Below, piece by piece: positions 1 to 9,047 of a stretch of DNA of 64,000 nucleotides; the stretch's first letter is position 1; each line of letters opens with the position of its first letter. The translations under genes were made by a program, and so were the position numbers. The notes below the pieces were generated by a model, which saw only the letters and a list, made by a program, of their open reading frames with translations, ran no database searches and was not told where the DNA came from. Origin of the DNA: Enoplosus armatus (lineage: Eukaryota > Chordata > Actinopteri > Centrarchiformes > Enoplosidae); contig NC_092182.1 in assembly GCF_043641665.1 (NCBI RefSeq), positions 22,505,241 to 22,569,240 of the forward strand. The letters run 5' to 3'.

Positions 1-415
1 GTGAGTATCTACAACATCTATGGAATTGTTCCTGCTTATTATTTTTTGTTTCCCGCATGTTATTGTATCTGTTATAATTCACTTTTTAATCTATTTTTTT
101 TATTATTCTTATTATTGAATTAACGCATGCTTTAGTGCCTCAGCTTGCGCAAGATGAAAAAACTCTACTCTTTTAGGCTGAGATGGCTGTCCTTTCTTTG
201 TCCTCCAGCAACTGATAAAGCTGAGATCAGAGACATTTTAGATAAGAAATCAAGTCTAACAAAGGTGCAAAAAAGGCAAGGTCATGTGTTCCCCTTCTTT
301 GATGTTGTCATAGTAAATATGGTTTCTCAGAGAGAATAACTTTCACTTTGACTTTACCCATCAAGAACATTTTTTCTGTTTTTAACATTGCATCTTGTGG
401 TTCCTCTCCTACAAG
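1..415 (+). other. aadacl4: 5' partial intron of the aadacl4-like gene
   Basis: This stretch lies before the first visible aadacl4-like exon. The window opens with GTGAGT, a textbook 5' splice site, so the preceding exon probably ends exactly one base before the window. The intron ends with a pyrimidine-rich tract and AAG at 413-415. Exon 416 starts in phase 0, so the missing exon should end on a whole codon. It should encode roughly 55-60 N-terminal residues, including the membrane anchor, judging from human AADACL4. No other feature is seen here. Confidence 0.7.
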
Positions 416-2318
416 GGCCGGATCCTGCATCGTCTCGGTATTTGTCATCAGGTCAGCTTTATCCGATGGTTTGTGGCCTGTTTCCTGACTCGCTTAAATC
501 CAGTTCCTGTGGGGCTGCGAGTGAAGGACCTGAAGTTTTCGGAGGTGCCAGTGCGAGTCTATGAACCCACCACTGCGTGTGACGGCTTGAGAAGAGCTCT
601 TGTGTATTTCCATGGAGGAGGATGGGTGTCGGGCAGTATAGGTATACAAAGTTCAGATCGTTACTTAAGTAAAAGTAGAAATGCCATAATGTAAAAAAAC
701 TCAACTGCGATTATAAATAATTATTTGACCATATAAGTGATTTATTCATTTGTTGGGTTGTTAGGTCATCTGTTAATGAACCTATCAATCAGTTTGGGGA
801 TACGTTCCCCTCCTGTGTTTCAATTTTCGCAGTAGACAGGTCTACACTTAATTTTACATTTAGCTCAAAGATTCAGCCTTAAAATTATTGATGTATTAAT
901 ATACTGTGAAAAAAAAGGTGAGAAAGATGAGTATTAATAGACCTTTGATGTTGCATTGTGTCCCGGAGGTGCTAAAGTCTGATTGCTTTATATACTTTGG
1001 GAAGACAATGTTTTTAAGATGCTCATATTTGTGAATGTTAGAAGCTGCAAAGTAACCACTGACTAAAAGCTACCCAAGCAACAAGTAAAAAATATATTTC
1101 CCTCTGAGACATAGTGAAGTAGAAGAAAGTCGCAAAATATAGAAAAACTAAACTACAAAATTGTAAAACATTTGATTTCTGGATATAAATGTTTATTGAA
1201 TCTAGTCGATTTTATAAATATAATATTATTAATGAATACAGGAGACGAGTGTAGAGAGAGAAACACAAATTGGCATGTCCTGTCTGCAGTGCTTGGATGC
1301 TTCTTATAAAAGACCATAACATATCTTTTTCTAACTGTGATGTCCTGCTAATCCTGAACAGATTCTGTTGATGAAGTCTGTCGGCACATCGCCAAGGAGT
1401 CGGGCACCATTGTGGTTTCTGTTGGGTACTTAAACCTGTTCCACAATGCACATAAATACCAGAAACTTATTTTGTCTACCAAACACCCAGAATTCAACAT
1501 ATTGTTCCTCCGTCTTCCCTCTCACCCTTATAAGGTACCGATTAGCCCCTGAGCACAGGTACCCTGCCCAGCTGGATGATTGTGACACAGCGACGTGTCA
1601 CTTCCTGTCTGTGGCTGAGGCAGAGTTCAGCGTGGACTCTCGCAGAGTGGCAGTCGGAGGGGACAGCACTGGGGCTAACCTGGCAGCAGCACTGTGCCAA
1701 AGGCTGGCGAGGAGGGAGGATGGACATCTGCCGTTCCCCTGTGCTCAGGTCCTCATCTACCCAGCCCTGCAGATGGCAGATTTCAACCTGCCCTCATACC
1801 AGCAAAATCATGCTGTGCCCATATTGTTTCGTGGCCGGATGGCGTTCTACTTCCTGCAGTACCTCAATGGGGACATGTCTGTGTGCCAAGACGTGTTGGA
1901 AGGCAACCATGTCCCCACTGAGCTCAGGCCACGCTATGAGGAGTGGCTCTCCCCTTCTAACCTACCTCCTGAGTGCCTCGTACGGGGTTTCCGTGAGCAC
2001 CCACCCCCAGAATATGATGGGGAGGTGTATCACACAATCAAAGCTGGTTTGGAACCTGAGGTCTCACCTTTATTGGCAGACGATGCTGTCATTCAGAAAA
2101 CCCCGCCCACCTTCATCCTCACCTGTGAGTATGATGTCCTGAGGGATGATGGACTTCTTTACAGGAAACGGCTGCTGGACTTGGAAAATGATGTCACTTG
2201 GCAACATGTGGTGGAAGGTTTTCATGGCATGATTAACTTTTTTAACCAGGGCTGGCTCACCTTTCCCGCTGCAGTGCAGGTGTTGGATGGTGTTGTTGGC
2301 TATATGAAAACACTGTGA
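416..2318 (+). CDS. aadacl4: Arylacetamide deacetylase-like 4-type serine hydrolase (3' part of gene, three exons)
   Basis: Coding exons are 416-641, 1362-1425 and 1535-2318 (226, 64 and 784 nt; junction phases 1 and 2), giving 357 C-terminal residues. The family consists of ER-membrane alpha/beta hydrolases that cleave esters or acetylated substrates in the lumen; the substrate of AADACL4 itself is not established. Visible motifs, numbered within the 357 residues, are the oxyanion-hole HGGGW at 66-70, the nucleophile elbow GDSTGAN with Ser about 141, the acid Asp about 297 in CEYDVLRDD, and His about 327 in EGFHGM. A complete catalytic triad is therefore present. YRLAPEH after the second junction is also a family signature and fixes the 1425/1535 splice, where the donor GTACTT is weak. 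The N-terminal signal anchor is off the window. The neighbour cfap107 matches human 1p36.21 (AADACL4, AADACL3, CFAP107), which favours aadacl4/aadacl3 over aadac or nceh1. Orthology to aadacl4 rather than aadacl3 is inferred. Confidence 0.88.
642..1361 (+). other. aadacl4: Intron of the aadacl4-like gene
   Basis: This 720-nt intron starts with GTATAC at 642 and ends with AACAG at 1361. The sequence is AT-rich. I see no coding signal, known repeat or RNA gene in it. Confidence 0.75.
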
Positions 2319-2378
2319 AGATCATAAACAGAATCACGCAATGTACTTTCTTCTACGTTCCATCTTGTTTTACATTTA

Positions 2379-2384
2379 AATAAA
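2379..2384 (+). terminator. aadacl4: Poly(A) signal AATAAA of the aadacl4-like gene
   Basis: A canonical AATAAA lies 61 nt after the aadacl4 stop codon. A second AATAAA at 2540-2545 could serve a longer 3' UTR. Which one is used cannot be told from sequence alone. Confidence 0.6.
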
Positions 2385-2386
2385 CA
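2380..2386 (+). promoter_or_regulatory. Forkhead-type site ATAAACA upstream of cfap107
   Basis: ATAAACA matches the forkhead core RTAAAYA recognised by FOXJ1. It overlaps the aadacl4 poly(A) signal, so it may be coincidental. A second copy, in a nearly identical AATAAACAAAAC context, sits at 2466-2472. Confidence 0.25.
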
Positions 2387-2465
2387 AAACTTGCCTCCAG
2401 TGTCAGAGTTTTCTTCTTCATTAAAAGTATAGCGTCTACAGAAGACAAAAAAAACACATAAATCA

Positions 2466-2472
2466 ATAAACA
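2466..2472 (+). promoter_or_regulatory. Second forkhead-type site ATAAACA upstream of cfap107
   Basis: This is the same core as at 2380-2386, located 202 bp upstream of the X-box. FOXJ1 and RFX factors jointly drive motile-cilium genes, which makes the pairing plausible. The motif is short and common in AT-rich DNA. Confidence 0.3.
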
Positions 2473-2673
2473 AAACCTGTTTTATACAAAGCAGCTCGAG
2501 GACACAAAGTCTTGAAACAATTTCTGGCACCATTTTAACAATAAAGGCTATACTGCTAAAAGGTAAATGTCATGCCCTAGCCTTAAGGAATATATTTCTT
2601 TAAAACTCAGATGTAACACGTCTCCCATTTGCTTCCAGGATACTTGCCTTTGCCTTCCCTTTCAGTGTTTGCC

Positions 2674-2687
2674 GTATCCATAGCAAC
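2674..2687 (+). promoter_or_regulatory. cfap107: RFX X-box (GTATCCATAGCAAC) in the cfap107 promoter
   Basis: The 14-mer carries the strong RFX half-site CCATAGCAAC and a weaker left half GTATCC with 2-bp spacing (consensus GTNRCC N0-3 RGYAAC, one mismatch). It lies 144 bp upstream of the cfap107 ATG, the usual position for X-boxes of ciliary genes. RFX binding is inferred. Confidence 0.65.
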
Positions 2688-2830
2688 AGAGCTCTTCTAT
2701 TTCCCCTCCACTACCTATGCCATTACGGGGCCAGGTGAATGCACCTACATGCTATCTGTTTGACTAGCTAACCGTGTTGTAACACGGCTTCAGATTTCCC
2801 TGGTTGGGTACGTTTGACACCAAGTAAAGC

Positions 2831-4585
2831 ATGAACCAAACAGGGACGGCGCAGGATAAATGGGCCCAAACCGGCTGGAGAAGAGAGCAGAAGTATGCAA
2901 ACAAAGTGCTGCTGGGCAACTGGGCAGAAGAAAGACTTCAGGTAGGCATTTTGATCCTATAGTGCCAGTATCAAAATAAGATGTTCTGATTTAAGCATAC
3001 AACGTCAATTCAGTGTGAGAACACAGACTGTCTGTGCCCTTTTTAATGCTGCAGATCCAAAACATAATGCCATACCAGTGGCAGGCGTCCAAGGGTTTTG
3101 TAGCACCTCAGTCAAATCTATAGCAAAGTGATTAGGCAGTCTCAGTTCAGCTACATCAGCACAGCCTCCTGGTGGGACAGGCTAGAGCTGGAGACTAATT
3201 GCATTGACGTGCAGCGGCCACGGGCTGCTGGTTCAGGATCTGAGAGGAGAAATGACTTAAGAAATACTGTACAACAGTGTGGATCGATAGTGAAGTGTGA
3301 GCTTTGCTGATCCTTGCGCTGGGCTCATTGCTCAAGTCCCTGTATATCCCCCTATCTTCACTCCTCTTTGCGATGTCTGTTTATTCTGTCCGACACAGTT
3401 CACTCTAGAGCCAACGACAGCCAACAGCACCAATCGTGTAGACTACCGGCCCCACTGGGACTTCAAGCCCGACGTCTCTGAGAGAAGATCTGCCCTGCTG
3501 AGAGCTGAGGTCAGCTTTTAACCGCTCATTCATGGAATTAACACCAATTGAATGCCTGTCACATCCCTGCAAGTCAGGGCTTTCTTCTCTAGATTGTGAC
3601 CACTTCTGCATAATATTGACGGCAAAGATAAAGGCCTGTGATAAAAATCTTTATGAAAGCAAGTTTCTGGTCATACTCAGCAGTCATGAAAAATGTGTAA
3701 AATCATCAGTCCTACTGGGCACTTAAAGGCTAGTTAGAGCAATTTGCCGCTGTCACATGGTAAGCCTATTGAAGATTATTGTAAAAGAATAGGTCGTGCC
3801 CTCTGCATCTTAATCCAGTAAAGGCCAATGCATACAGGCTATGTTGAGACTACTGTGTATTGTCTTCCAGGGGCTTCCATCCAAGCTGCTATTTGCCCAC
3901 TATGGCCCACCATCCTCTCATTACTTGGTCACGCAGTATGAAGAGAGCTACGGGCATAAGCACACCAATGCTTTGCCCACTCTGCGACCCTGGCATCCAG
4001 ACAGCTTGACATGGCAGCTTGACAGGTCTGACAGGCCAATTTCTGGTAAGACCACACTTTAAAGTGCCATGCTACCGCTGCCTGAAGGTACAGATTAAAC
4101 AAATATATATTAAAATGTCCAGGCACCAGTACAATGAGTGTAAAGCAAGCATACTTAAGCGCATTAAATTTTGTAAGGACAAAACACATCAACAGTTATG
4201 CTCAGAAACAATTAAATCTGGGTGGCCCAAGATGCCTTTTATGGTTCCAAATCAGTCACCAGTGTAATTAATGGCTGCAGTAACATGGCAGTTAACTTTC
4301 TATTCTCCGTGTTACTTTGCAGCCCTTCCAACCAACTTTGGCCCACTGCAGCCCACAAAGCACCGTTTGGAAAACCAGCAGTCACAACTCCCATCACTGA
4401 CTGTGTACAGGTCAACATACCAGAGGCACCCACTTAATACCTTCTGCCAGAGCCACTTTGCCAGGGCTTCACGCACGCTTTCCAGCCACCTCCACGCAGC
4501 CAATCACAACAACAAGGACCTGCATCTGAGACGGCGCTCGCTACTACAAGTCCCCGATCCTTGTGTCAGCCTACAACAGGTTTAG
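2831..4585 (+). CDS. cfap107: Cilia- and flagella-associated protein 107, complete four-exon gene
   Basis: Exons are 2831-2941, 3399-3509, 3871-4045 and 4323-4585 (111, 111, 175 and 263 nt), giving 219 residues. All introns are GT-AG and phases agree (0, 0, 1). The ATG has A at -3, and an in-frame TAA lies two codons upstream, so the start is secure. The protein is small, lacks a signal peptide or membrane segment, and is rich in Trp/Tyr/His/Pro motifs such as GNWAEERLQ near the N terminus, DYRPHWDFKPD and QYEESYGHKH. These are typical of microtubule inner proteins. CFAP107 (C1orf158) is known as a lumenal protein of axonemal doublet microtubules. At 219 residues it is slightly longer than the human protein (about 194). 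The next gene, klhdc7a, is convergent. An X-box and forkhead sites upstream fit RFX/FOXJ1 control. Confidence 0.88.
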
Positions 4586-6581
4586 AGACAACACTGTGCC
4601 TCACACGCTGCTTGTTAATTTAGAAGCTCTGCTCAAACTGGTACTATTTGTAGTTCCCTCTTTTTTATTAGTCAGCCACATGAAAAAATCTAATAGAGCA
4701 GCCCATTTGGGAAATCAAAAGGAATTTAAAAAATGAAACATGATTCTCTTTATACCTCTGTCAGGACTACTGTAGGTTTACTGTGTGTTGTGTGGTGAGT
4801 AGTTTCAGTCTTTATATGTTTGAACATGTGTGTCTGTGTGCAAGAAGGAGAAAGGAGGGGGCTATAAATTATGTCCGCCCTTCCAGAGGATAATTACATG
4901 CAAATTCTTCCTCTCTCTGTACAGTTAATATCTGAAATTCAAAATGGGCTGTTAGTATTACCATACCCTATTATCCTGTGGAAAATAGAAACGAAAGAGA
5001 ATAAAAACATTATAAAACATGTGTTGATGCCAGACCTGACCTGGGCATTGAGGCAAACCAGAAGCCATGACTCATCCAAGGCAACATCTGAAGAGACGTG
5101 TCTAACTCCCATTTCAGTAGGTGTTTAGTTACAGGGAATCAAAGTGTTTAATTAGGAAGAATCAAAGATGCTTATGTTTGATGGTCAACCATCTGCGTCC
5201 GCCTCCCTTTTCCCCGCCTGCCTGCTGCCTTCCAGCGCACCTGAAGCCCTCTGTTTCACCCACTGTTAGCTAGTTAGTCACTCTACTGTGCTGCTGATGC
5301 CTGCGTGTCACATGATGCGTCTGTGTTGTGGGAGGTCTAGTGCTCAACATGGCTTAACCAAAGCACTGTTGTGTTTGCCTTGTGAGCCACATGATGGTGC
5401 TATAGCAGCACGTCACTCTCTGAAACCTGTCAATGTGTGTTTGAAGTCCTCAGCGTTACAGTTTGCACAGCAAAAGACTTGATTGTAAATTATCAAACAA
5501 TGAGAGATTTAATATTTGTATTAATATTATTTGTATTTAATATTTGTATTATTCTTATGCATTTTCCCATTTCCCATTTCCATTGTTAATGTAATTGCGT
5601 CACACTAGGAAAATAAACCACATGTGTTTAGATTGTTCCTGTGTTATTCTTTCATTGGTTATCAGTCACACAAATACTGGAATAGACATCTGCCTTAATA
5701 CCATTATTCACTAATTATGGATTAATATGCAATGAATGACACATTCGGATATTTCATTTATGTTTATATATAACAGTAGATAACAAACCTTTTAGTTGGT
5801 ATAATGATTGAAACAAATACACTTCTCTCTGGCCACCAAAGGGGAGTAAACAAAACTTATAAAAAGTGTTGGAAGAGTTTCAAAAGTAGTGACAAATGCT
5901 TATAGAAGCTTACCTATTTATATTGTATGACAAACCCATTTACATGCTGTCGTATTTAAAGAGCAACTGTAGATAATTGCATTGTATCCAGGCCACTGTG
6001 TAAATTATATTGGTGCCCTACACAGTGAAGCATAGTGATAGATTATCATTATATTGCCCAATCTCTGTAATATGTTAGAGTTGAACGAACTAATTTACTC
6101 TGAGACTTATATATGAATTATCTTTACAGCTAAAGAGGTTAAGCATCTGGAATGATATGAAACTAACTTAATGGCAGGAAGGAGTGGCAAATCAAAGAGG
6201 CAAACAATTTACATGGCAGCACATCCTGCATAAATCTAAGCAAACAGTAGTTTGACTACCATTGAGAGTCTAATACTTTACATCTACTGCCAGGGACGGA
6301 GACATAAGAAACACACATTGTGCAATACACAATCCAAGAAAATAAAGTAGAATAAGAAACAGATGCTTTGTGGCTTTGTGGAAGGGTGATTTTACTACCA
6401 CATTAAAGAAATTAAAGAAAGTGGTTACAAATGTACAATAAAATGTGTGGTTGCTCAGTTGAGCATAAACCTGGACAAAGCAAAACCCACTCAGTCAACA
6501 AGTAACTCGTTGTAAAGCATGCCGTTATAGGGATACTCCTTCACCACCTAATCTTATCATCAATGGAAAACTGAGTCCTCG
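4586..6581. other. Intergenic region between convergent cfap107 and klhdc7a
   Basis: This region holds the 3' UTRs of both neighbours. Candidate + strand poly(A) signals for cfap107 are AATAAA at 5000-5005 and 5612-5617. On the - strand I see only a weak AGTAAA (complement of 6391-6396) for klhdc7a. An imperfect AT-rich direct repeat lies near 5506-5553, and an ATGCAAAT octamer at 4898-4905. No further gene is supported. Confidence 0.6.
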
Positions 6582-8840
6582 TTACACGCTGGTCTGCCGA
6601 GGCTTCTTATCAGGGAGTGAAAGGACAAAGGGGAAAAGTATGCCCTTCGCTGCAGAGAGGACACTCAAATTCTCATCTATGAATCCAGGAGAGATCTCAT
6701 CAGCCTCAAGCCTCATGGTGAACTGGCGGCTGACACAATAGATTGTGTCATCCATTGTGACACACTGGAAGGCAGGGCAGCGAGGAAGCCGTTTGGAGCT
6801 GCACTGGTACCACAGGCGAGCCACTGTATGGTAGCGGTACACACTGACACCCAGCAGTGAGTTAATATCAAACCGATACAAAAATTTCCCCACAGCTACC
6901 ATGTCTACAGTTCTGTCTTTGCTGCATACCAACAGACTTGGCCTCCAGGTGTTGGTTTTGGGGCTGTAGCGCAGTAGCATATATCTAAGAGTTCCCCCAG
7001 AAACAAAAAGCTCTCCATTGCACACTGCGACATGATGTGCCACAGCAAATGTATCATTAGGCAGTGGAGCCACAAATGTCCATCTGTCCAATCGCGGGTC
7101 ATAGCGCTCCACTGAAGAGAGGCACTCCCCTCCGATGGCGTAGATGTAGCCGTCCAGAGCTGCCAGCTTGCAGCGGGGCCTGGCTTCATTCATAGGACTG
7201 ATCTCCTTCCAAATGGATGTCAAAGGATTGTAGCAAAACACTTGCTTTGAGGGTGTCATTTCTCTGTCTGTGCCTTGGCAGCCCACTGCTACAAATAAGT
7301 AGTTATCCATTGTGCACATGGCACAGGCTTTAGAGATGACCTCCTGTGGGATCAGGCAGTGTGTATGCCAGGCGTCTTTGTTGTCATCATAATAGTACAC
7401 TGCACTGGATGTCCTCCTCTGCTCTGTCTCTGCTATCTGCCCCCCGGTGTTCCTCGCCCAGTCTTGAGGGTCCGTATCTGCCACCATGACGAATCTTCTC
7501 CCTTTCATTCTCTGCTTCTGAATTTGTTCTCGCTCGCCAGCCATTAGCCGCCCATAAAGGTTGGGATCCCTGAGCACCTGGAGGTAGTTGTCTGACATGA
7601 CTCCCAGGGCTGCTTGCTGCACAGAGGTCTGGCCATGTTTCTTGGCCAGGAACAGCGTCTCCAAACAGTTACCCAGATCAAGTTTACTCTTCAAGCTTTC
7701 CAAATCTGTGCCGTCAAGAGTTTTAGCTGGCAGGTGTAAAAACGGAGCCCCTGCTGCAGTCTCTAGATCTGCCCCCTCCCTCACATTAAGCCCTTTGCTG
7801 TCTGAGAGACAGATCATAGGGTGAACAGAGATGGACTCATCACTGGTTGAGGCCGGAGTGTGAGTCACTGGAGTTAAGTCTCTTGATGTTAGAGAGGGGT
7901 TGGAAAGCTCAGACTGCTCAGCTGCAGACAGATAGCTCTCCTTACGCAGGAGTACAGGCCTTGCAGGATGCCTCAACTTGAGGCGTCTCAGCGAGGAGGG
8001 ATCCTCAACAGTGCTTTGTGGTAAAACCAGATCGCGCATAATGATTGGGCTCAGTGAGGAAAGAGATTCTGCGAGGCCGCTGCCACGACTTCCAAACTCC
8101 ACTGGCTGTGACTCAGAGTTCCTCTCAAACTGACCCAGCACAGTATTTGAGTCTGTAATAGAGTGAGAGGAAGACTCAACATAATAATCATATATCTTTC
8201 CGCGCACAATCTGGTCTCCTGTTCCTTCCAGCACCACGTTAGCATCCTCCACTTTGATCTCTGCCTTGGAGAGGAAGCTGGAGTAGGCCCCCTGGCGCTC
8301 CAAGTCCTGCCTCAACTCCCTGCCCACACCCACACTGCCCTCCAGCTTCTGCAAAAAGCAAGGGGAGCGGCGCCCTGTTGTACAGACCACCCCACTCTCT
8401 GTTGGAGGAGGAAGGTTCAAAGCAGATCCAAATGAAATATTACTGGTTGCAACCTCTGCCTGCTTCTGACGAGTGAGCATCTCCCCTTTCTTGCTGACAT
8501 CACTCTTTTCAGCTTGGCATGGACAAACTTCTGCTGGTGTTTCCTTGGTACTGTCAGCTGTCACGTCATCGGTGGCTGAGTCTGTGTGCAAGGGTCGCTT
8601 GCCCCCATCGTCGGTGTCGAGTTTTGGTGAGCCTTGACATCGTAGTGTCATCTTGCAGTTTTGGCAGGTTGCATTTTCTGGCTCTTTGTTGTCTTTGACA
8701 GAGAGCGGAATTTTCTTTGCATCCCTGGAACTGTAGAACCTGTAGGCCCAGGAAACCAGCAGCACCGCAGCCACAGAGAGACTCAGTTTCAACAGCAGCT
8801 GCATGTCGAACTGGACTCCCAAAAGTTCTGCAATGGGCAT
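6582..8840 (-). CDS. klhdc7a: Kelch domain-containing protein 7A, single coding exon
   Basis: An uninterrupted frame from the first in-frame ATG (8840) to TAA (6582-6584) gives 752 residues; human KLHDC7A is about 777. A hydrophobic segment at about residues 13-35 (LSLSVAAVLLVSWAYRFY) followed by a basic stretch indicates a short lumenal or outer N terminus and an N-terminal membrane anchor. Residues about 50-380 are low-complexity and Ser/Thr-rich. A BACK-like helical segment (LFLAKKHGQTSVQQAALGVMSDNYLQVL is its core region) begins near 390. Kelch repeats fill the C terminus, with diagnostic blades such as YAIGGE followed by VERYDPRLDRWTFVAPLP, and LFVSGGTLRYMLLRYSP. The function of the family is poorly known; a scaffold or adaptor role is inferred. 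An internal ATG at 8804 (QFD-MQLLLK) aligns with the human LDMQL segment, so the true start could be there. Upstream of 8840 the frame has only TTG before a TGA at 8909-8907. Confidence 0.88.
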   Translation of the reverse strand: MPIAELLGVQFDMQLLLKLSLSVAAVLLVSWAYRFYSSRDAKKIPLSVKDNKEPENATCQNCKMTLRCQGSPKLDTDDGGKRPLHTDSATDDVTADSTKETPAEVCPCQAEKSDVSKKGEMLTRQKQAEVATSNISFGSALNLPPPTESGVVCTTGRRSPCFLQKLEGSVGVGRELRQDLERQGAYSSFLSKAEIKVEDANVVLEGTGDQIVRGKIYDYYVESSSHSITDSNTVLGQFERNSESQPVEFGSRGSGLAESLSSLSPIIMRDLVLPQSTVEDPSSLRRLKLRHPARPVLLRKESYLSAAEQSELSNPSLTSRDLTPVTHTPASTSDESISVHPMICLSDSKGLNVREGADLETAAGAPFLHLPAKTLDGTDLESLKSKLDLGNCLETLFLAKKHGQTSVQQAALGVMSDNYLQVLRDPNLYGRLMAGEREQIQKQRMKGRRFVMVADTDPQDWARNTGGQIAETEQRRTSSAVYYYDDNKDAWHTHCLIPQEVISKACAMCTMDNYLFVAVGCQGTDREMTPSKQVFCYNPLTSIWKEISPMNEARPRCKLAALDGYIYAIGGECLSSVERYDPRLDRWTFVAPLPNDTFAVAHHVAVCNGELFVSGGTLRYMLLRYSPKTNTWRPSLLVCSKDRTVDMVAVGKFLYRFDINSLLGVSVYRYHTVARLWYQCSSKRLPRCPAFQCVTMDDTIYCVSRQFTMRLEADEISPGFIDENLSVLSAAKGILFPFVLSLPDKKPRQTSV

Positions 8841-8906
8841 AGCTGTAGCAGCGATGGTGGCGACGATTGGTTGACTGATCCTATTGAATGTTATTGTCAA
8901 TGCGTC

Positions 8907-8939
8907 TCAGCTGACGGTAGCATGCTGTCTGGTTTTCAT
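8907..8939 (-). other. Possible upstream ORF in the klhdc7a leader
   Basis: An ATG at 8939 opens a 10-codon reading frame (MKTRQHATVS) that ends with TGA at 8909-8907, 66 nt before the klhdc7a ATG and in the same frame. It matters only if transcription starts upstream of 8939, which the GC box at 9041 suggests but does not prove. Confidence 0.3.
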
Positions 8940-9019
8940 TGTAAAAGAGCTGCCGTGATCTGATGACTGCGCCTCTTTGCCCAAAGGATCAAGTGTAAAA
9001 TGATAGCTCTAGAGTTGCT

Positions 9020-9047
9020 ATTTGCATCCCTGGCTCTGTAGGGGCGG
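9020..9047 (-). promoter_or_regulatory. klhdc7a: Likely klhdc7a promoter elements: octamer plus GC box
   Basis: Read on the - strand, a GC box CCGCCCC (complement of 9041-9047) is followed 13 bp downstream by a perfect POU octamer ATGCAAAT (complement of 9020-9027). They lie about 180-200 bp upstream of the klhdc7a ATG. No TATA box is visible. The arrangement resembles simple Sp1/POU promoters; the link is inferred from position. Confidence 0.45.

Noticed and set aside
1446..1534. Open frame extending upstream of the last aadacl4-like exon, with an ATG at 1446
   Set aside because: The family motif YRLAPEH starts at the 1535 junction and the preceding exon (1362-1425) supplies VVSVG in the right phase. 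The 1426-1534 stretch is a 109-nt intron that happens to be open.
8841..8900. Twenty extra N-terminal codons of klhdc7a beginning at 8900
   Set aside because: The codon at 8900 is TTG, not ATG. A eukaryotic start there is unlikely and no human counterpart is apparent.
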